DNA from: Calliphora vicina
Taxonomy: Eukaryota > Arthropoda > Insecta > Diptera > Calliphoridae
Assembly (NCBI RefSeq): GCF_958450345.1
Contig: NC_088780.1
Coordinates: 92,516,226 to 92,580,225, forward strand
Direction: 5' to 3'
DNA length: 64,000 nt
Shown here: in pieces, positions 23,525 to 35,100 of the stretch
Position numbering within the stretch: the stretch's first letter is position 1
Layout of the letters: each line of letters starts with the position of its first letter
Program-made: the position numbers and the translations under genes
Notes under the pieces: generated by a model
The model's input: the letters and a program-made list of their open reading frames with translations, nothing else
Told to the model about the DNA's origin: nothing
Databases searched by the model: none

Positions 23525-23960
23525 AATTATTTTTGTACCCTCTACCACCAACAGTGCTGAATAGGGGAATATAATAGTTTTTCATACCGTCTGTAACATT
23601 GAGCAATATTCATATGAGACCCAAGAAATATATCTATGTATTTTTAAGCCTTATGAAATTCTTATTCTATATTTCCGACTTTTCTTAAATTTCGATATCG
23701 TATCAAAATTCTAAACAAACAAGTATGTATGAAAAAATCATACTACTGGATTTTTTGAATATCGGTCCATAATTGGGTATAGCACCTAAATAAGACCCAC
23801 TTCAGAAAATTATATTAATTCACATAAGTTTCCTATAAATATCAAGATCGAGATAAAATTCTACAGAAATTTATTTCGTTTATACAACAATTCAACTGCT
23901 GTCATTGTAAGTGATATTTATACGCCTTTATAGTGGAATAGATTTTCGAAAAACTTGGTA
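23525..23960. repeat. Degraded family A-like copy
   Basis: 'TACCCTCTACCACCAACAG' at 23537 resembles an A/B terminus. 'ATCGGTCCATAATTGGGTATAGCACCTAAATAAGACCCACTTC' at 23762-23805 is the inverse of the family core unit. The tail 'ATTTATACGCCTTTATAGTGGAATAGATTTTCGAAAAA' (23919-23956) matches text at 56070-56110. Confidence 0.55.
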
Positions 23961-24117
23961 TAATAATTATTACATTCGAAACATTGTTGTCGAAAATATC
24001 GACCGACTTAAAAAAGTTTGAACAAAATTTTTTTCCTTTTCTTTAGTAATTTGCAAATTGTTTATGGACATTTGCTTCATTGCACAAAAACTTATTTATT
24101 AGTACGATAAACATATA

Positions 24118-24244
24118 CAGCCCAATTATGAATAAAAATTCCTCGGGAGTTTTTCCCATTTTCTAATTTTTCCTATTAAAATTCAATGGGAAAAAACTCC
24201 CGGGGAACAAACTCCCGCGGAATTTTTTATTCATAATTGGGCTG
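24118..24244. mobile_element. 127-bp hairpin MITE
   Basis: CAGCCCAATTATGAATAAAAATTCC at the left is mirrored by GGAATTTTTTATTCATAATTGGGCTG at the right. Inside, CTCGGGAGTTTTTCCCATT pairs with AATGGGAAAAAACTCCCGGGG. The flanks share ATA on both sides, a possible short target duplication. Nearly the whole element folds into one hairpin. Confidence 0.85.
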
Positions 24245-24672
24245 ATAGCTTCAACTTACCCGATTCCTTTACTCCTCTACTTCAATTTTGGTTGTTCTGA
24301 GTGCTTCATTTATTTTCTTTTTTTATATACATACATATGTACATTCATACTTCAACAAACAAATTATTGAAATTGAAAAAAATAAAAATTGTCTGATCCT
24401 TAATATCTAATCTCCCTGCATTACATTGGTGCATCCATGAATCCAATGCAATGTTAACATGTTTGTATAACATATTTAGAGGAAATGTATGGCACAGAAT
24501 AACAATAAGTTAAGGCTCTCATTTCGTCTACAACAAAAACTTCTCTCTCTCTTCACATACAAGAGAAAGTAATCTTTTGTGTATTTGTATTGCAAATTTA
24601 AGCAAAGGTGTATTTCTGTATATTTTGTTAATGCAAAGTAAAAATTCAAGACTTATGCAATGATACTTTGAC

Positions 24673-24817
24673 TCCTTTCACACTAGGCAATTTAGTTGCT
24701 CAAGTCTCTTGTGTTTGTTGATACCAGAGGTAATGTCGGGTTGAGGAGAAGAAAATTTTGCATGCTGTTTTGTTGTTGGACAAGAGACTTGCGCAACTAA
24801 ATTGCCTGGTGGAAAGG
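24673..24817. mobile_element. 145-bp MITE with TIRs of about 40 bp
   Basis: CCTTTCACACTAGGCAATTTAGTTGC at the left pairs with GCAACTAAATTGCCTGGTGGAAAGG at the right, and CAAGTCTCTTG pairs with CAAGAGACTTG. The central 50 bp are unpaired. No ORF. Confidence 0.75.
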
Positions 24818-24864
24818 GGTCTTATACACAAGATTTTGAATTGGGATAAAAATTTTTTTTTATT

Positions 24865-25250
24865 TCTTCCCACACATTATGAACAAACGAAAATAATACA
24901 TGGGGGAATTTCATGTCAATTGAACCAACTTTTGAAATCAATGTCTTCCGATTGGGATGAAATTTTGCACTAAGGTCAATAAGAACTTTTTTCGGTGGAG
25001 AACTTTTTTTTTTGTTCTAAAGAAAGCTTAGATATTTTCCTTGAAGACTTTTTTGGAATATATCAAAATACATATTTTGTAACTCAAGACATACAATTTT
25101 TTGTTTTGCAAAATCTAACTTTTTTCAAAATGGGCCCTTTTTTAATTTTTTTTTTTTGCTCAAAAGAAAGCTTAGGTCCTTTCCCATAAGAACTTTTTGG
25201 TCGCTTAGTGTGATGCGAGTTGGATATCTACCAAAATATTTTGTAACTCA
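24865..25250 (+). repeat. Family D dispersed non-coding repeat
   Basis: 'GGGGGAATTTCATGTCAATTGAACCAACTTTTGAAATC', 'TTGGTCGCTTAGTG.GATGCGAGT', 'TTTTGTAACTCAAGA.ATACAATTTTTTG' and 'AAAATGGGCCCTTTTTTAA' recur at 40045-40560. A fragment occurs at 26040-26125. Two internal direct repeats of about 140 bp (AAAGAAAGCTTAG...) are present here. Confidence 0.65.
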
Positions 25251-25253
25251 AGA

Positions 25254-25385
25254 CCAGTGTTGCCAATTTTGCCATTTTCTGGCTAAATTTAGCGCTTTTG
25301 AATCTTGTTTAGCCACTAACAAATTAATTTAGCCTTTAGCCATTTTTTTAGCCTTTTTAATTTTCCTTTAGCCCTGACTCTTACG
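25254..25385. repeat. Single hAT-like terminus
   Basis: CAGTGTTGCCAATTTTGCC at 25254 followed by alternating GGCTAAA/TTTAGCC motifs (25289, 25312, 25331, 25350, 25370). CAGTGTTGCCA is a common hAT 5' terminus and short subterminal inverted repeats are usual for the group. I could not find the matching right end. Confidence 0.45.
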
Positions 25386-25389
25386 ATCT

Positions 25390-26635
25390 GAAATTTTGGC
25401 AGGAATATTATGACAAAAATTAACTTAAAATGTTCAACCAGTAAACAATTAAAGCACATACAAACTGTTGGAACCTTCCATATATCCTTCAAACTTGCTC
25501 TTGTTCTCAAATTATATCTTTAAATTTGTGCTCAACTATTTTATTATTTGCATCAAGGACGCATTCAAAATACATGCTGTATTCTTGCCTGGGACGCACA
25601 GATGCTCAAAATTGTTTTTATCGGCCAAAACTCTGTAACTTATCAAACGATTGAGATATTTTATTTTTTTTTTAATGTACAGATAACTTCTTGAACTTCG
25701 ATTGTTAAATGGTCATAAATTATTAGACTCATAAATATAAGCATGTAAAATGAAAACGACTACAAAGATTTAAATAAAAATTCCATAAATAATATAGAGA
25801 AAACTAGCGTTATTTGAAAAAAAAAATTTAATATTAAAAAATTTATCTGGACGATGTATTTTTTGATCCTTAAAAGTTACGTTCCTCTTAAATTAAAAGA
25901 CATAAATATAGTACTTTAAAAAATATTTTATAACACCTTACACAGACCGTGTATACCGTTTTTAAAGACTACAATCCAACCATTTTAGAAAAAAAATTTC
26001 AGACCATTATCGATAATAGTTTAGCTATGATCTAAGCCTAGGTCCATTACTTTAAGAGGTTTTTGGTCGCTTAGTGGAATGCGAGTGGGATGTCTATCCA
26101 AATAAATTTTTTGTAACTCAAGATATAAAATTTTCAAAAATATATAATCAACAAAACCCCATTTACCTAAGTCGAAATCACAGTCGAATGTGATTCCGAT
26201 TAAGTAGAACTAAATCTAACCGTTTACACATATCATTTTGACAATTCCAATAGATTTTCTTTGGCAACTGAATTGCCACAATCAATAAAACACTGTTGCA
26301 TTTATTCAATGCATCACTAAACAATTTGATAAATGCTATACATTTCATTTGTGTTAAGTTTTATTTTCTTAATTTCAATATTTTGTTTATTCACAAATGT
26401 AATTTTTACTTAATGCATTTTACTCACACACTGAACAAAAATACAAGACTGTATTTCGAAATTTATCTATAATTTGTAAAATCAAATAAAATAGAAACAG
26501 ATTTTATCAAAAATCCCATTAAAAACACGATTTTATTTTGTATGGGAAATCTAATAAAAATCTGGTAAAATAAACTAGACTGTGGTCTAGTGGTCAATTT
26601 CGCCTCATCAATATTTACAACAATTTTATTATTGT
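25390..26635. other. AT-rich spacer with a family D fragment
   Basis: 26040-26125 repeats the family D text 'TTTTTGGTCGCTTAGTGGAATGCGAGTGGGATGTCTA'. Otherwise no gene or repeat is recognised. Confidence 0.4.
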
Positions 26636-26639
26636 TACA

Positions 26640-27250
26640 GTTACTCTTGTAAGTGAATCTTATATGGGATCTTTGCCCAATTATTTCGCGATCTTCACTA
26701 AATGATAAGGATATTAATAAGAGATTGATGAGTATTTAAGTAATATTAGGAAGTGGATTATATAAGGGGAAAATTGGTAAAATATGAACCGATCCAAACG
26801 AAATTTCGTTTTGTGTGGATACTGCTATTATATAGGCATTTTTATTCCAAGGAGACATATTCCGGGATGAAATTTGTATGAGGACTGGGATAAAGCAAGG
26901 ACCGATTCCTTCTATTTTTAACAGAGCTTGTATTTTTATCAAAAGAACAATGTGTCGAAAATTAGATGATATTCTGCAATATATTTAAAGAAAATAGCAA
27001 ACAAAATTTGGAAAATATTACCTTTTTTGGCGGTTGTTTCACATATTTTTAAGTTGACCGATTTTACCAATTTTAAATACCAAACAATCCTAATCGCCAA
27101 CGAATATTTAAGAAAACCATCATCCCTCTAAGTTCTTCCTTCGAACAAAAACATGAAAACGGACTGACGGAAGATTTAAGGGGTTAACGATATTCTAAAA
27201 TTATGGATACAATTTCGTAACAAAATTTTTTTGGACCATCCTAATACACT
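26640..27250 (+). repeat. Family B interspersed repeat, degraded
   Basis: Units near 26662 ('TATGGGATCTTTGCCCAATTATTTCGCGATC'), 26762 and 26876 ('TATGAGGACTGGGATAAAGCAAGGACCGATTC') are spaced as in the copies at 19085 and 29780. The terminal GGACTGACGGAAG and a flank near 27180 follow. Confidence 0.6.
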
Positions 27251-27859
27251 ATACACATACTATATATAATGTTTAACTTGAATGCATATTTTTTCTATGA
27301 ATTTTATTATATTCATAATATTTCGAATTAAATTTTGTTAAAACCACATAATGTACTCTTAAGTGTAGAATTGATAAATGTCAGCAGTGATTTTGACACG
27401 TTGTCATTTCATGGAAATGAAAGTGATTGTCAGTTTCTGGGCTATTTACAAATAATAATCATATAAATATTTTCATTAAGAAACAAATAATTTAATCTTA
27501 ATATAGGTATGTATAAAACAACACACTGTGGAGTCGATGACAAAAAAGTGGTAATAAATCTGTTGGAACACACTTGTACTAATCTGGACACATTTCAATA
27601 AATGAAACTTTGTTAGAAAGCCAGTGGGAAAGTAAAGAAATTACTGTTCAATTCACTAAGTTATCTCTTATAGTTTAAAATATATTTACGCACAACTTTT
27701 AAAATTTTCGCTTTCTACATTGACTTTATTTTGTTTTTCGCAAATAATTAGGTAATGCATATTTTCCTAATATTTTCCTAAACATATCATCTTAATTTCT
27801 ATAAATTGGTAAATAAAACGTATAAGGTTTTTGGAATCACTATATTTAACAACGTGAAA

Positions 27860-28150
27860 ACTAAAAACGTCGCTACAGTGAAGAGAAACATGGACAACGA
27901 CCTAGTGTAACCGTTTTAAGTGATGTTCGTAAACTTATCGACCTGAAAATCAGTCAGTTTTGTCCGAACTTAAATTGTTTATCGGGTTTGGTAAGAAAAC
28001 TTAAAATTTAAAATTATATGCATTTTTTCTACATAATTGTAAGTTACAAGTATTGTTTTTGTTAAGTGTATATAAAAAACAAAATTTATCAACTTTATTG
28101 ATTTTAGTAGCTTTTCATTGATTATTTTGATATGAAAGCTTATAAATTTA
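27860..28150 (+). repeat. Family E dispersed repeat, copy 2
   Basis: Parallel to 16370-17110 but without the insertion: 'GTCGCTACAGTGAAGAGAAACATGG', 'GGTAAGAAAACTTAAAATT', 'TTGTAAGTTACAAGTATTGTTTTTGTTAAG'. Function unknown. Confidence 0.5.
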
Positions 28151-28284
28151 TTCCAACTTTTTCGAAAAAGTTTTATAACTTTTGTCTTGTATTTTCTATA
28201 TAAAATTGTCTTTAAAACACTGTGCTAAAAAAGGGTTTTAATAAAATGACACTAAAATAACTATTGTTGAATTTGAAAAATTAC

Positions 28285-28360
28285 TAAAAAACAAGTAAGA
28301 GTACTATATTCGGACGTGCCGAATCTTAAATACCCTCCACCTAAAGTATAACAACTGAAA
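28285..28360 (-). repeat. Family B terminal hairpin
   Basis: ACAAGTAAGAGTACTATATTCGGACGTGCCGAATCTTAAATACCCTCCACC. The dyad TTCGG-ACGTG-CCGAA lies close to the conserved CAAGTAAGA end. It marks the outer edge of the tandem array that follows. Confidence 0.7.
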
Positions 28361-28599
28361 TAATATAACAATTGTTAGAAAGACTAGTTTACGCAGAAGA
28401 TATTTTATTTCAAATGTACAAAAAATTGTATCTAATTCAGCAATTTATAACTGAAATTCCTATTAGAACGTATGAAATTTAGCAATTTATATACTTAATA
28501 ATTAGTTAATACGTTTGGATCAACAGTTTTCCCTTTTAACCTCAAGTGAAGAAACAGTGTATAAAAAAGGGTATACAAATATATTTAGACAAATTTCAA

Positions 28600-30210
28600 A
28601 ATATTTGGTTGTGGGACTTATGTGGGAGCTATGTCCTATTATGATTCGATTTTCATAAAATATTTTAACGTGATTTTTATGTATTAATATGAGAGCTGTG
28701 GTCAATTATAGACCAATATTCACAAAATTCAGCATTATGATTTTTGAATACAAATTACTGATCTGTGTACTATTTTGGTATAATATACGGATACTATGGG
28801 CTATTGTGGTCCTAAGTATTTGAGGGCTATTTTTGTAGAATTTCATATAAACAACGTTATTAAGAAGAGTTGACCTTATATGGGAACTATGCCGAATTAT
28901 GGACTAATATTTAAAAACTCTTGTAGTACGATTATTGGATACAAATTACTGATCGGTGTAAAATGTTGGTTCAGTATAGATTTTTTGGATATTTGTGCAG
29001 GTTAATGTGTTTTCCTGAAGTGGTTCTTATATGGAGGCTATGACCAATAATGGGCCTATCATCATACAATTTTGTACAACGATTTTTGTATATATTGAAT
29101 AAATTTTTTTTCGAATTTCAACCTGATAACTATATTTGTAAGAAATTTATTAGGATCTTAGTGATTTTCGGGATTGGACCTTATATGGGAGCTATGGTTA
29201 AATATGGACCGATATTCGCAAAATCAAGAAGTATGATTACTGGATACAAATTACTGATCTGTGCGTAATTCTATTTTGATATCGATATGTTTTAAATATT
29301 TTTTAAGGTGAATATCTTTTTCGGAAATGGGCCTTATAGGGGAGCTATGACCAATTATCGGCCAATCTGCCAATTTGGTACAGTGATATCTATGTATATG
29401 AGTATTATTTTTGTCGAATTTTAGCATGATAAAGGTATTTATAAGAGATTTATGAGTACTTAACTGATTTTTGGAAGTGGACCTTATATGGGAGCTATGG
29501 TCAAATATGGACCGATATTCACAAAATCCTGTATTATGATTTCTAAATATAAATTACGGATCTGTGTGAAATTTTGTTTTGATATTTATATTTTTTAGAT
29601 ATTTATGTAGGTTAGTGTGTTTTTCGGAAGTGGTCCTTATATGGGAGCTATAACCAATTATCGACCGATCTTGATAGAATTAGGAACAGCGATTTTGGTG
29701 TATCTGGGGATTATTTATGTCGAATTTCAACTTGATAGCGCCATTTATAAGACATTTATGCTTATTTAAGATATTTTCGGAAGTGTACTTTATATGGGGG
29801 CTATGGTCAAATATGGGCCGATCCACGAAAAATTTTTTAATATAATTGTCTTTATCACAAAACTTATTTTTCCTGAATTTTCTATGGATATTTCTATTCT
29901 GTAGACATTTATAGACCATAGAACCATATTTCGGGAAAAAATTTGTATGGGGGCTAGGAGAAATCATGGACCGATTCTTATAATTTTCACCAGAGTTACT
30001 CCTTTTATCATAAAAGTAACGAGTGCAAAATTTTATGATATTAACTGCAATATATTTACAAAAATTACCAAAAATATATGAAAATTATCTATTTTTTTGA
30101 GAAATTGTCCCACATTTTAATTCATAACTTTGGTTCCACTGTACCGCTTGTGCTGATTTTTAATACCAAACTGTATAGGACAATAATAAATATTTTTCTT
30201 GCAACTCTAC
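28600..30210 (+). repeat. Family B element expanded as a degenerate tandem array, unit about 153 bp
   Basis: A core 'TTATATGGGAGCTATG' plus 'CAAATATGGACCGAT' or 'CCAATTATNGNCCGAT' recurs near 28618, 28690, 28782, 28873, 29029, 29183, 29333, 29484, 29637, 29789 and 29945. The last eight are spaced 156, 154, 150, 151, 153, 152 and 156 bp apart. Between cores the sequence is diverged. From 29029 two subtypes alternate (ACCAAT..., then GTCAAATATGGACC...ATTCACAAAATC), so the repeat behaves as a dimer of about 305 bp. The array ends in the same block as 19260-19700. Confidence 0.8.
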
Positions 30211-30434
30211 TAAGCTTGTCTACCTTTCCATAATTGTTTAAAATTTTGAAACAATTGGGGTATTCACACGGTCTACTATTTGTTCATATTGTCATAATGT
30301 CCTAATATATTATGATAGTTTAATCAAATTTTTGTTGTGTTTCAAACAAAAAAGTTCTAAACTAATAAGACTATTTGAACTATGTTTATTTTTTTGTCAT
30401 AAAATAATTTTTTTAAAAAAAAAAAAAACACAAC

Positions 30435-30439
30435 AACAA
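30435..30439. repeat. 5-bp target site duplication (left)
   Basis: AACAA, matched by AACAA at 39633-39637 directly beyond the other LTR. Confidence 0.85.
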
Positions 30440-30868
30440 TGTTTAGCTCAATAGGAGAGGGGGGATGAAGAAACTGGAGGATTGGAATCTTATAAATTCT
30501 CTGAGCCAAAACAAAATATGAATATTTTGTTTCTCAGAATAAATAATTCAATTTGGATATGCAAAGAAAAGGAATAAGGAAAACAAAGTAATTAGGATTT
30601 TTCTTTGCATTTATTAAATTATTAGGAATATGGAAATTCTTACCAACGCTAGGATAAGTGTACAAGCAAGCTCAAAAGAAATTTTCTTTCTATCGGAAAT
30701 AAGATTTTACGACATATTTGAAAACTTGACGTTTTATTTTAGAACTTTTTGACAATTTAACGTATACTGCAATTCATAATACTCAGCATTGATATATATC
30801 AATCAAAATAGGAATTGCGGGGAAAAACAAGGGAAAGTTAATACTAGTTGTTTTGTTTGGCATAAACA
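30440..30868 (-). repeat. BEL 3' LTR
   Basis: TGTTTAGCTC...GGCATAAACA on the plus strand; 429 bp. No difference from 39204-39632 was found on base-by-base reading. On the element's sense strand it holds AATAAA-type poly-A signals (inverse TTTATT near 30609 and 30733) and a 16-bp palindrome ATTGATATATATCAAT near 30788. Confidence 0.93.
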
Positions 30869-30884
30869 TTACCGCCCGCCTTGC
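30869..30884 (-). promoter_or_regulatory. Candidate polypurine tract
   Basis: The sense (minus) strand reads GCAAGGCGGGCGGTAA immediately before the 3' LTR, where plus-strand DNA priming would start. Purine content is good but interrupted by C. Confidence 0.5.
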
Positions 30885-31205
30885 AGTATACAAACTATGG
30901 AAAATAGGAAGTAGGAATGTCGAAAATACTTATTTCTGCTAGAAGGAATTACAAATTGTATGAGTGTGAGGTTAGGAAAAAACTTAGTATTAATATTAGT
31001 TAATCGGATCTTCTTTGGTCATCTATGCTATGGAATGGAAAAGAATGAATTACAATATTGGCTATATAAGGAAATAAAAGCAAATATTTATAAAAAATTT
31101 AATGGATACTTTTTTATTAGAAAATTCAATTCATGGATAATTCATGTTCGTTTGTTTTTTTTTATATTTTGCTTTAAACCAGATACTAGTGCATTGGATT
31201 ATTAT
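30885..31205 (-). other. Untranslated stretch between ORF2 and the 3' LTR
   Basis: About 320 bp with no conserved frame on the sense strand. The plus-strand frame at 30960-31280 is a shadow. Confidence 0.5.
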
Positions 31206-32120
31206 TTATGTGAGGTATGCGCCGTAAATAGTCCATCCAAAAATTGTACTTTGTGCCGTTGGCAATCCGGTTTTTGTTAAAACACCCTCTCGCATGACCT
31301 TAGGATACATATCAACGCCTATGACAATATCAATACCGGCCGATTCAAAAAATGTTGGATCCGCCAAAAACAAATCGCGAAAATGTTGTTTAAAATTCTC
31401 TGGCAACGAATTGGCGGGAGTCTTGCTAGTGATTCGGTTGTCAACACGTAGAATTCCCTCAATCTTTGACTCAGAATCAAATCTTGATTTAAGTACAGCA
31501 GGGCAAACGGTTTCATTCTCCATTGTGAGAGTCGTAAGATTCAATTTTTCAACAAGCTTCCGTGAGATTCGACTCACTGTAGAACCAGAATCCAGGAGAC
31601 AGCGCGCATGAGTATTAGTGGATCCAATCTTCACTAACACCGTTGGCAAAAGAATTATACTATTTTGTCGCAATAATGAGGACAAAGTTGGCGTAGAAGA
31701 CGTTGGCGCAGCTGTTTTCTTGCGAGCAGTATGTGATGTCGAGGGTTGAGGAGTCGGAGACCGTGACCGAGATCGAGTGTTGGAGCGAGTTGGACTTATA
31801 CCAAAATCTTTAAAAAGCCGAGGATTGATATGGAGAAGGGTATGGTGAAATTTGTTGCAATGTCGACAGCCGCGTTTCGAGCGACATGTACCTTGCGAGT
31901 GATCATGAGCCAAACAATTTTGACAATATTTGTGGGTGCTCACCGCTTGAAGTCGTTCCTTCATGTTCATTGCAAGGAATTTGCGACAACGCCTCAATGG
32001 ATGTGGACGGTTGCATAAGCGACATACAAATGTGTTGTAGTTGTTAGGCAGTTTAAGCTGTTGTTGGCGACGACGACGGTTGTTGGATCTATTGGACCTC
32101 TTAGATTGGCGATTTGGCAT
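31206..32120 (-). CDS. BEL ORF2: duplicated zinc-knuckle plus aspartic protease protein, 304 residues
   Basis: An intact ORF downstream of pol, where an env gene would lie. Residues 1-22 are strongly basic (RRRR run). Knuckle 1 is Cys33-x2-Cys36-x3-His40-x4-Cys45. Knuckle 2 is Cys66-x2-Cys69-x4-His74-x4-Cys79. A third partial finger is Cys85-x2-Cys88 with His92/93 and His97. A Ser/Arg/Pro-rich linker (about 109-145) follows. The retropepsin-like core is 'CLLDSGSTVSRIS' with the catalytic DSG at 177-179, then 'IVIGVDMYP' and 'STIFGWTIYGAYLT', where it stops. Each block aligns to the same block of gag-pol, so this is a diverged second copy of the nucleocapsid-protease module without capsid, RT, RNase H or integrase. 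No signal peptide or membrane segment, so it is not an envelope. A 3' splice site precedes the ATG. Confidence 0.88.
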   Translation of the reverse strand: MPNRQSKRSNRSNNRRRRQQQLKLPNNYNTFVCRLCNRPHPLRRCRKFLAMNMKERLQAVSTHKYCQNCLAHDHSQGTCRSKRGCRHCNKFHHTLLHINPRLFKDFGISPTRSNTRSRSRSPTPQPSTSHTARKKTAAPTSSTPTLSSLLRQNSIILLPTVLVKIGSTNTHARCLLDSGSTVSRISRKLVEKLNLTTLTMENETVCPAVLKSRFDSESKIEGILRVDNRITSKTPANSLPENFKQHFRDLFLADPTFFESAGIDIVIGVDMYPKVMREGVLTKTGLPTAQSTIFGWTIYGAYLT

Positions 32121-32126
32121 GATGTT

Positions 32127-32137
32127 CTGAAAAGAAT
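32127..32137 (-). promoter_or_regulatory. Candidate 3' splice site for ORF2 mRNA
   Basis: The sense strand reads ATTCTTTTCAG, then AACATC, then the ORF2 ATG at 32120. It lies between the pol stop (32185) and ORF2, the position used by spliced env mRNAs in retroviruses. Function is inferred. Confidence 0.55.
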
Positions 32138-32184
32138 GACGTGGTTTGGGAAGATTTTAGGAATTGTAGAGAGGAAGTGAAAAA

Positions 32185-35100
32185 CTAGGATTCGGATAAG
32201 GAAACTAATTTATGGATCGGCCGTGTAATTAGACCTCGCTGGGTATATATGTCGGCCACTCGTACTTTGTTATCGGATCCGGTATGCACCTTTTCAATTC
32301 TACCTAGCCGCCAAGAGTTAGGAGGGAGATTTTCATCTTTGATGACGACTAATGTCCCTGGTTTGACATTATCTTCGGAATTTTTCCATTTATTTCGTTT
32401 TTGCATCTCCTTCAAATATTCGTGTTTCCAACGAAAGCAGAAATTCTGATGAAGCAATTTAAGACGTTGCCAACGATTAACAATGGACATTGGACTCTCA
32501 TTAATCTTAGGATCTATAGGACAAAGGATTGGAGAGCCTATGAGGAAATGACCTGGAGTCAATGAGGAAAGGTCCGATGGATCTTGAGATTGTGGAGAAA
32601 TAGGCCTAGAGTTGAGGCAAGCTTCAATTCGAGCAAGTAGAGTTGAAAATTCTTCAAACGTGTATTTAAAGCAACCTATGGTTTTACGGAAGTGTGACTT
32701 AAAGCTCTTGACTCCGGCCTCCCAAAGGCCGCCCATGTGTGGAGCACCTGGCGGAATAAAATGCCAGGTCAAGTTCTGATGAGCGTAGCTAGAAGTTATT
32801 AATTCACTGGAGGATACCATGAATTCTCTTTGGATAATTTTAGACGCTCCTACAAATGTGGTTCCATTATCGGAATGTAAATGGAGTGGACAACCACGAC
32901 GAGAAACAAATCTGTGAAAAGCGGCAAGGAATGCAGATGTGGACAAATCTGTTGTAGCCTCCAAATGAATAGCCTTTGTCGAAAAACAAACGAAGACACA
33001 TACATAACCTTTGGTCATACGACAACCTCGACCAGAATATGTTTTGATGTCGAATGGACCTGCAAAGTCCAGACCCGTATGAGTAAATGGACGCGAAATT
33101 TCAGATCGCTCGGGTGGTAAAGCCGCCATTATCTGTTGTTGACATCTTTTTCTGTAGATAATACATGGTTTGCATTTTCGGATGGTGGTTTTGATAAGAT
33201 TTTTTACTTTCGGAATCCAGTAATGTGTTCTTATCAAGCGTAGGACAAGCTGATTACCACCATGAAGACTAATATCATGGACAAATTTTACTAAAAGCCG
33301 CGAATATTGGCAGTTATATGGAACTATTACAGGATGTTTCTCGTTGTATGAAAGCCCCGGAGAATTCTCTAGTCTTCCGCAGGATCGGATAAGTCCTTCG
33401 GAATCTAAAAATGGATTAAGATTCAAAATGGAGCTGGATGAAGATATAGCTTTTCGGGACGATAAAGCTCGATATTCTGTAGGATAGGCAGCTTTTTGGC
33501 AATTGGTTATAAGTCGATCCCTAGCGAATATTATCTCTGAACTAGATAAGACCAATGAAGTCTTATGGAAACTAGAACGGAATCTTGGATGAGTACGGAA
33601 AAGAAATCGGAAAATATAAGAGACCACACGAAGTGCCCTAGGGAACGAGGAAAATCTTTCCAAAACATCTTCATAATGTTGGAAATAGGAGAAATGCACT
33701 TTGAGGTTCTTTTTCTCGATCTCTGTATCAGAAATATTTGACCTATCGGATATTGGCCAATTCGCTCTTGAATCTCTTAACCAATCAGGCCCAAACCACC
33801 AAAGATTATTATTGACGAGCTCTTTTGGATATAGCCCGCGACTAGCTAAATCTGCAGGATTGGACTCTGAGTTGACATGATTCCACAGTGTTGGATTAGT
33901 AATTTGGGTTATTCTGGAAACCCTATTTGCTACAAAAGTTAACCAAGAACATGGAGGTTTGGCTAACCACGACAGGACAATTGTGGAATCAGTCCAACAG
34001 AATAAGGAATAATGACTGAGGTCAAATTGTGGAAGAAAATTTTCAATCATATCAGCTAGTAATACGGCGCCACAGAGCTCTAGTCGTGGAATCGACAAAG
34101 TTTTTACTGGAGCAACTTTGGTTTTGGAAGCAATCAAGTGACTGGATATCTTCTCACCGTCAGCTATTCGGATGTATAACGCGGCTGCATATGCTTTTTC
34201 TGAAGCATCGCAAAACCCATGGAGTTGGATTTCAGCGTTAGGAATATAGTCTACCCATCTTGGAATTCGGATTTCATTAATATGGCAGTAATTGGATTGA
34301 AAAATCTGCCAGTGCTCTAAGGATTTTGGCGAAAGAATCTCGTCCCATTTGGTACCTTCTATCCAAATCGTCTGCATCAGGATTTTCGCTAGAATTACAA
34401 TTGGAGAAAGCCACCCGGCCGGATCGAATAATCTTGCAATCTGCGATAATACTTCCCTCTTGGTAAGTTGGCGTTGTTCGGCAAATGGTTGCGCTACGAA
34501 GAAAAACGAATCTGAGTGGGCATTCCAACGAACTCCTAGTGTCTTCGCTGTGCTGGTATCATTAAAATTAAGGAAATCTTCACAGAGCAGGTGATCAGCG
34601 GGAATATCTGCAATTATTTCTTTGGAATTTGCCGTCCATTTTCTCAGGGAAAATCCAGCCGATTGAAGTGCAAGTATTAACTGCTTTTTAGATTCTTTCG
34701 CTTCTTGGATTGAATGAGCACCTGCCAATACATCGTCTACGTACATGGAATTACGAAGAATATGGCTAGCTTTTGGATAAGTAGCCTCGATGTCATCGGC
34801 TAATTGGAGTAGAGTCCGAATAGCGAGGTAAGGCGCGCAATTAACGCCGAATGTCACTGTTTTTAGTTCGTAATCTTGGATAATTACGTTTGGACTATTG
34901 CGGAATAAAATTCTTTGGAACACAGTATGCTTCGGATCGACAAGGATTTGTCGATACATTTTTTGGATATCAGCATTGAAGACATACTTCAAAAATCTCC
35001 ACTTCAGAATGAGTAATGTCAAGTCACTTTGTAAAATTGGACCAGTATGAAGGATATCATTTAAACTTAACCCATTAGAAGATGGAGATGACGCATTAAA

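Noticed and set aside
28600..30210. CRISPR-like array
   Set aside because: Units are about 153 bp, diverged, and in a eukaryotic transposon-rich setting. There is no repeat/spacer architecture and no cas genes.
31206..32120. Env-like glycoprotein for BEL ORF2
   Set aside because: No signal peptide, transmembrane segment or glycoprotein-type cysteine pattern. Instead it shows zinc knuckles and a protease.
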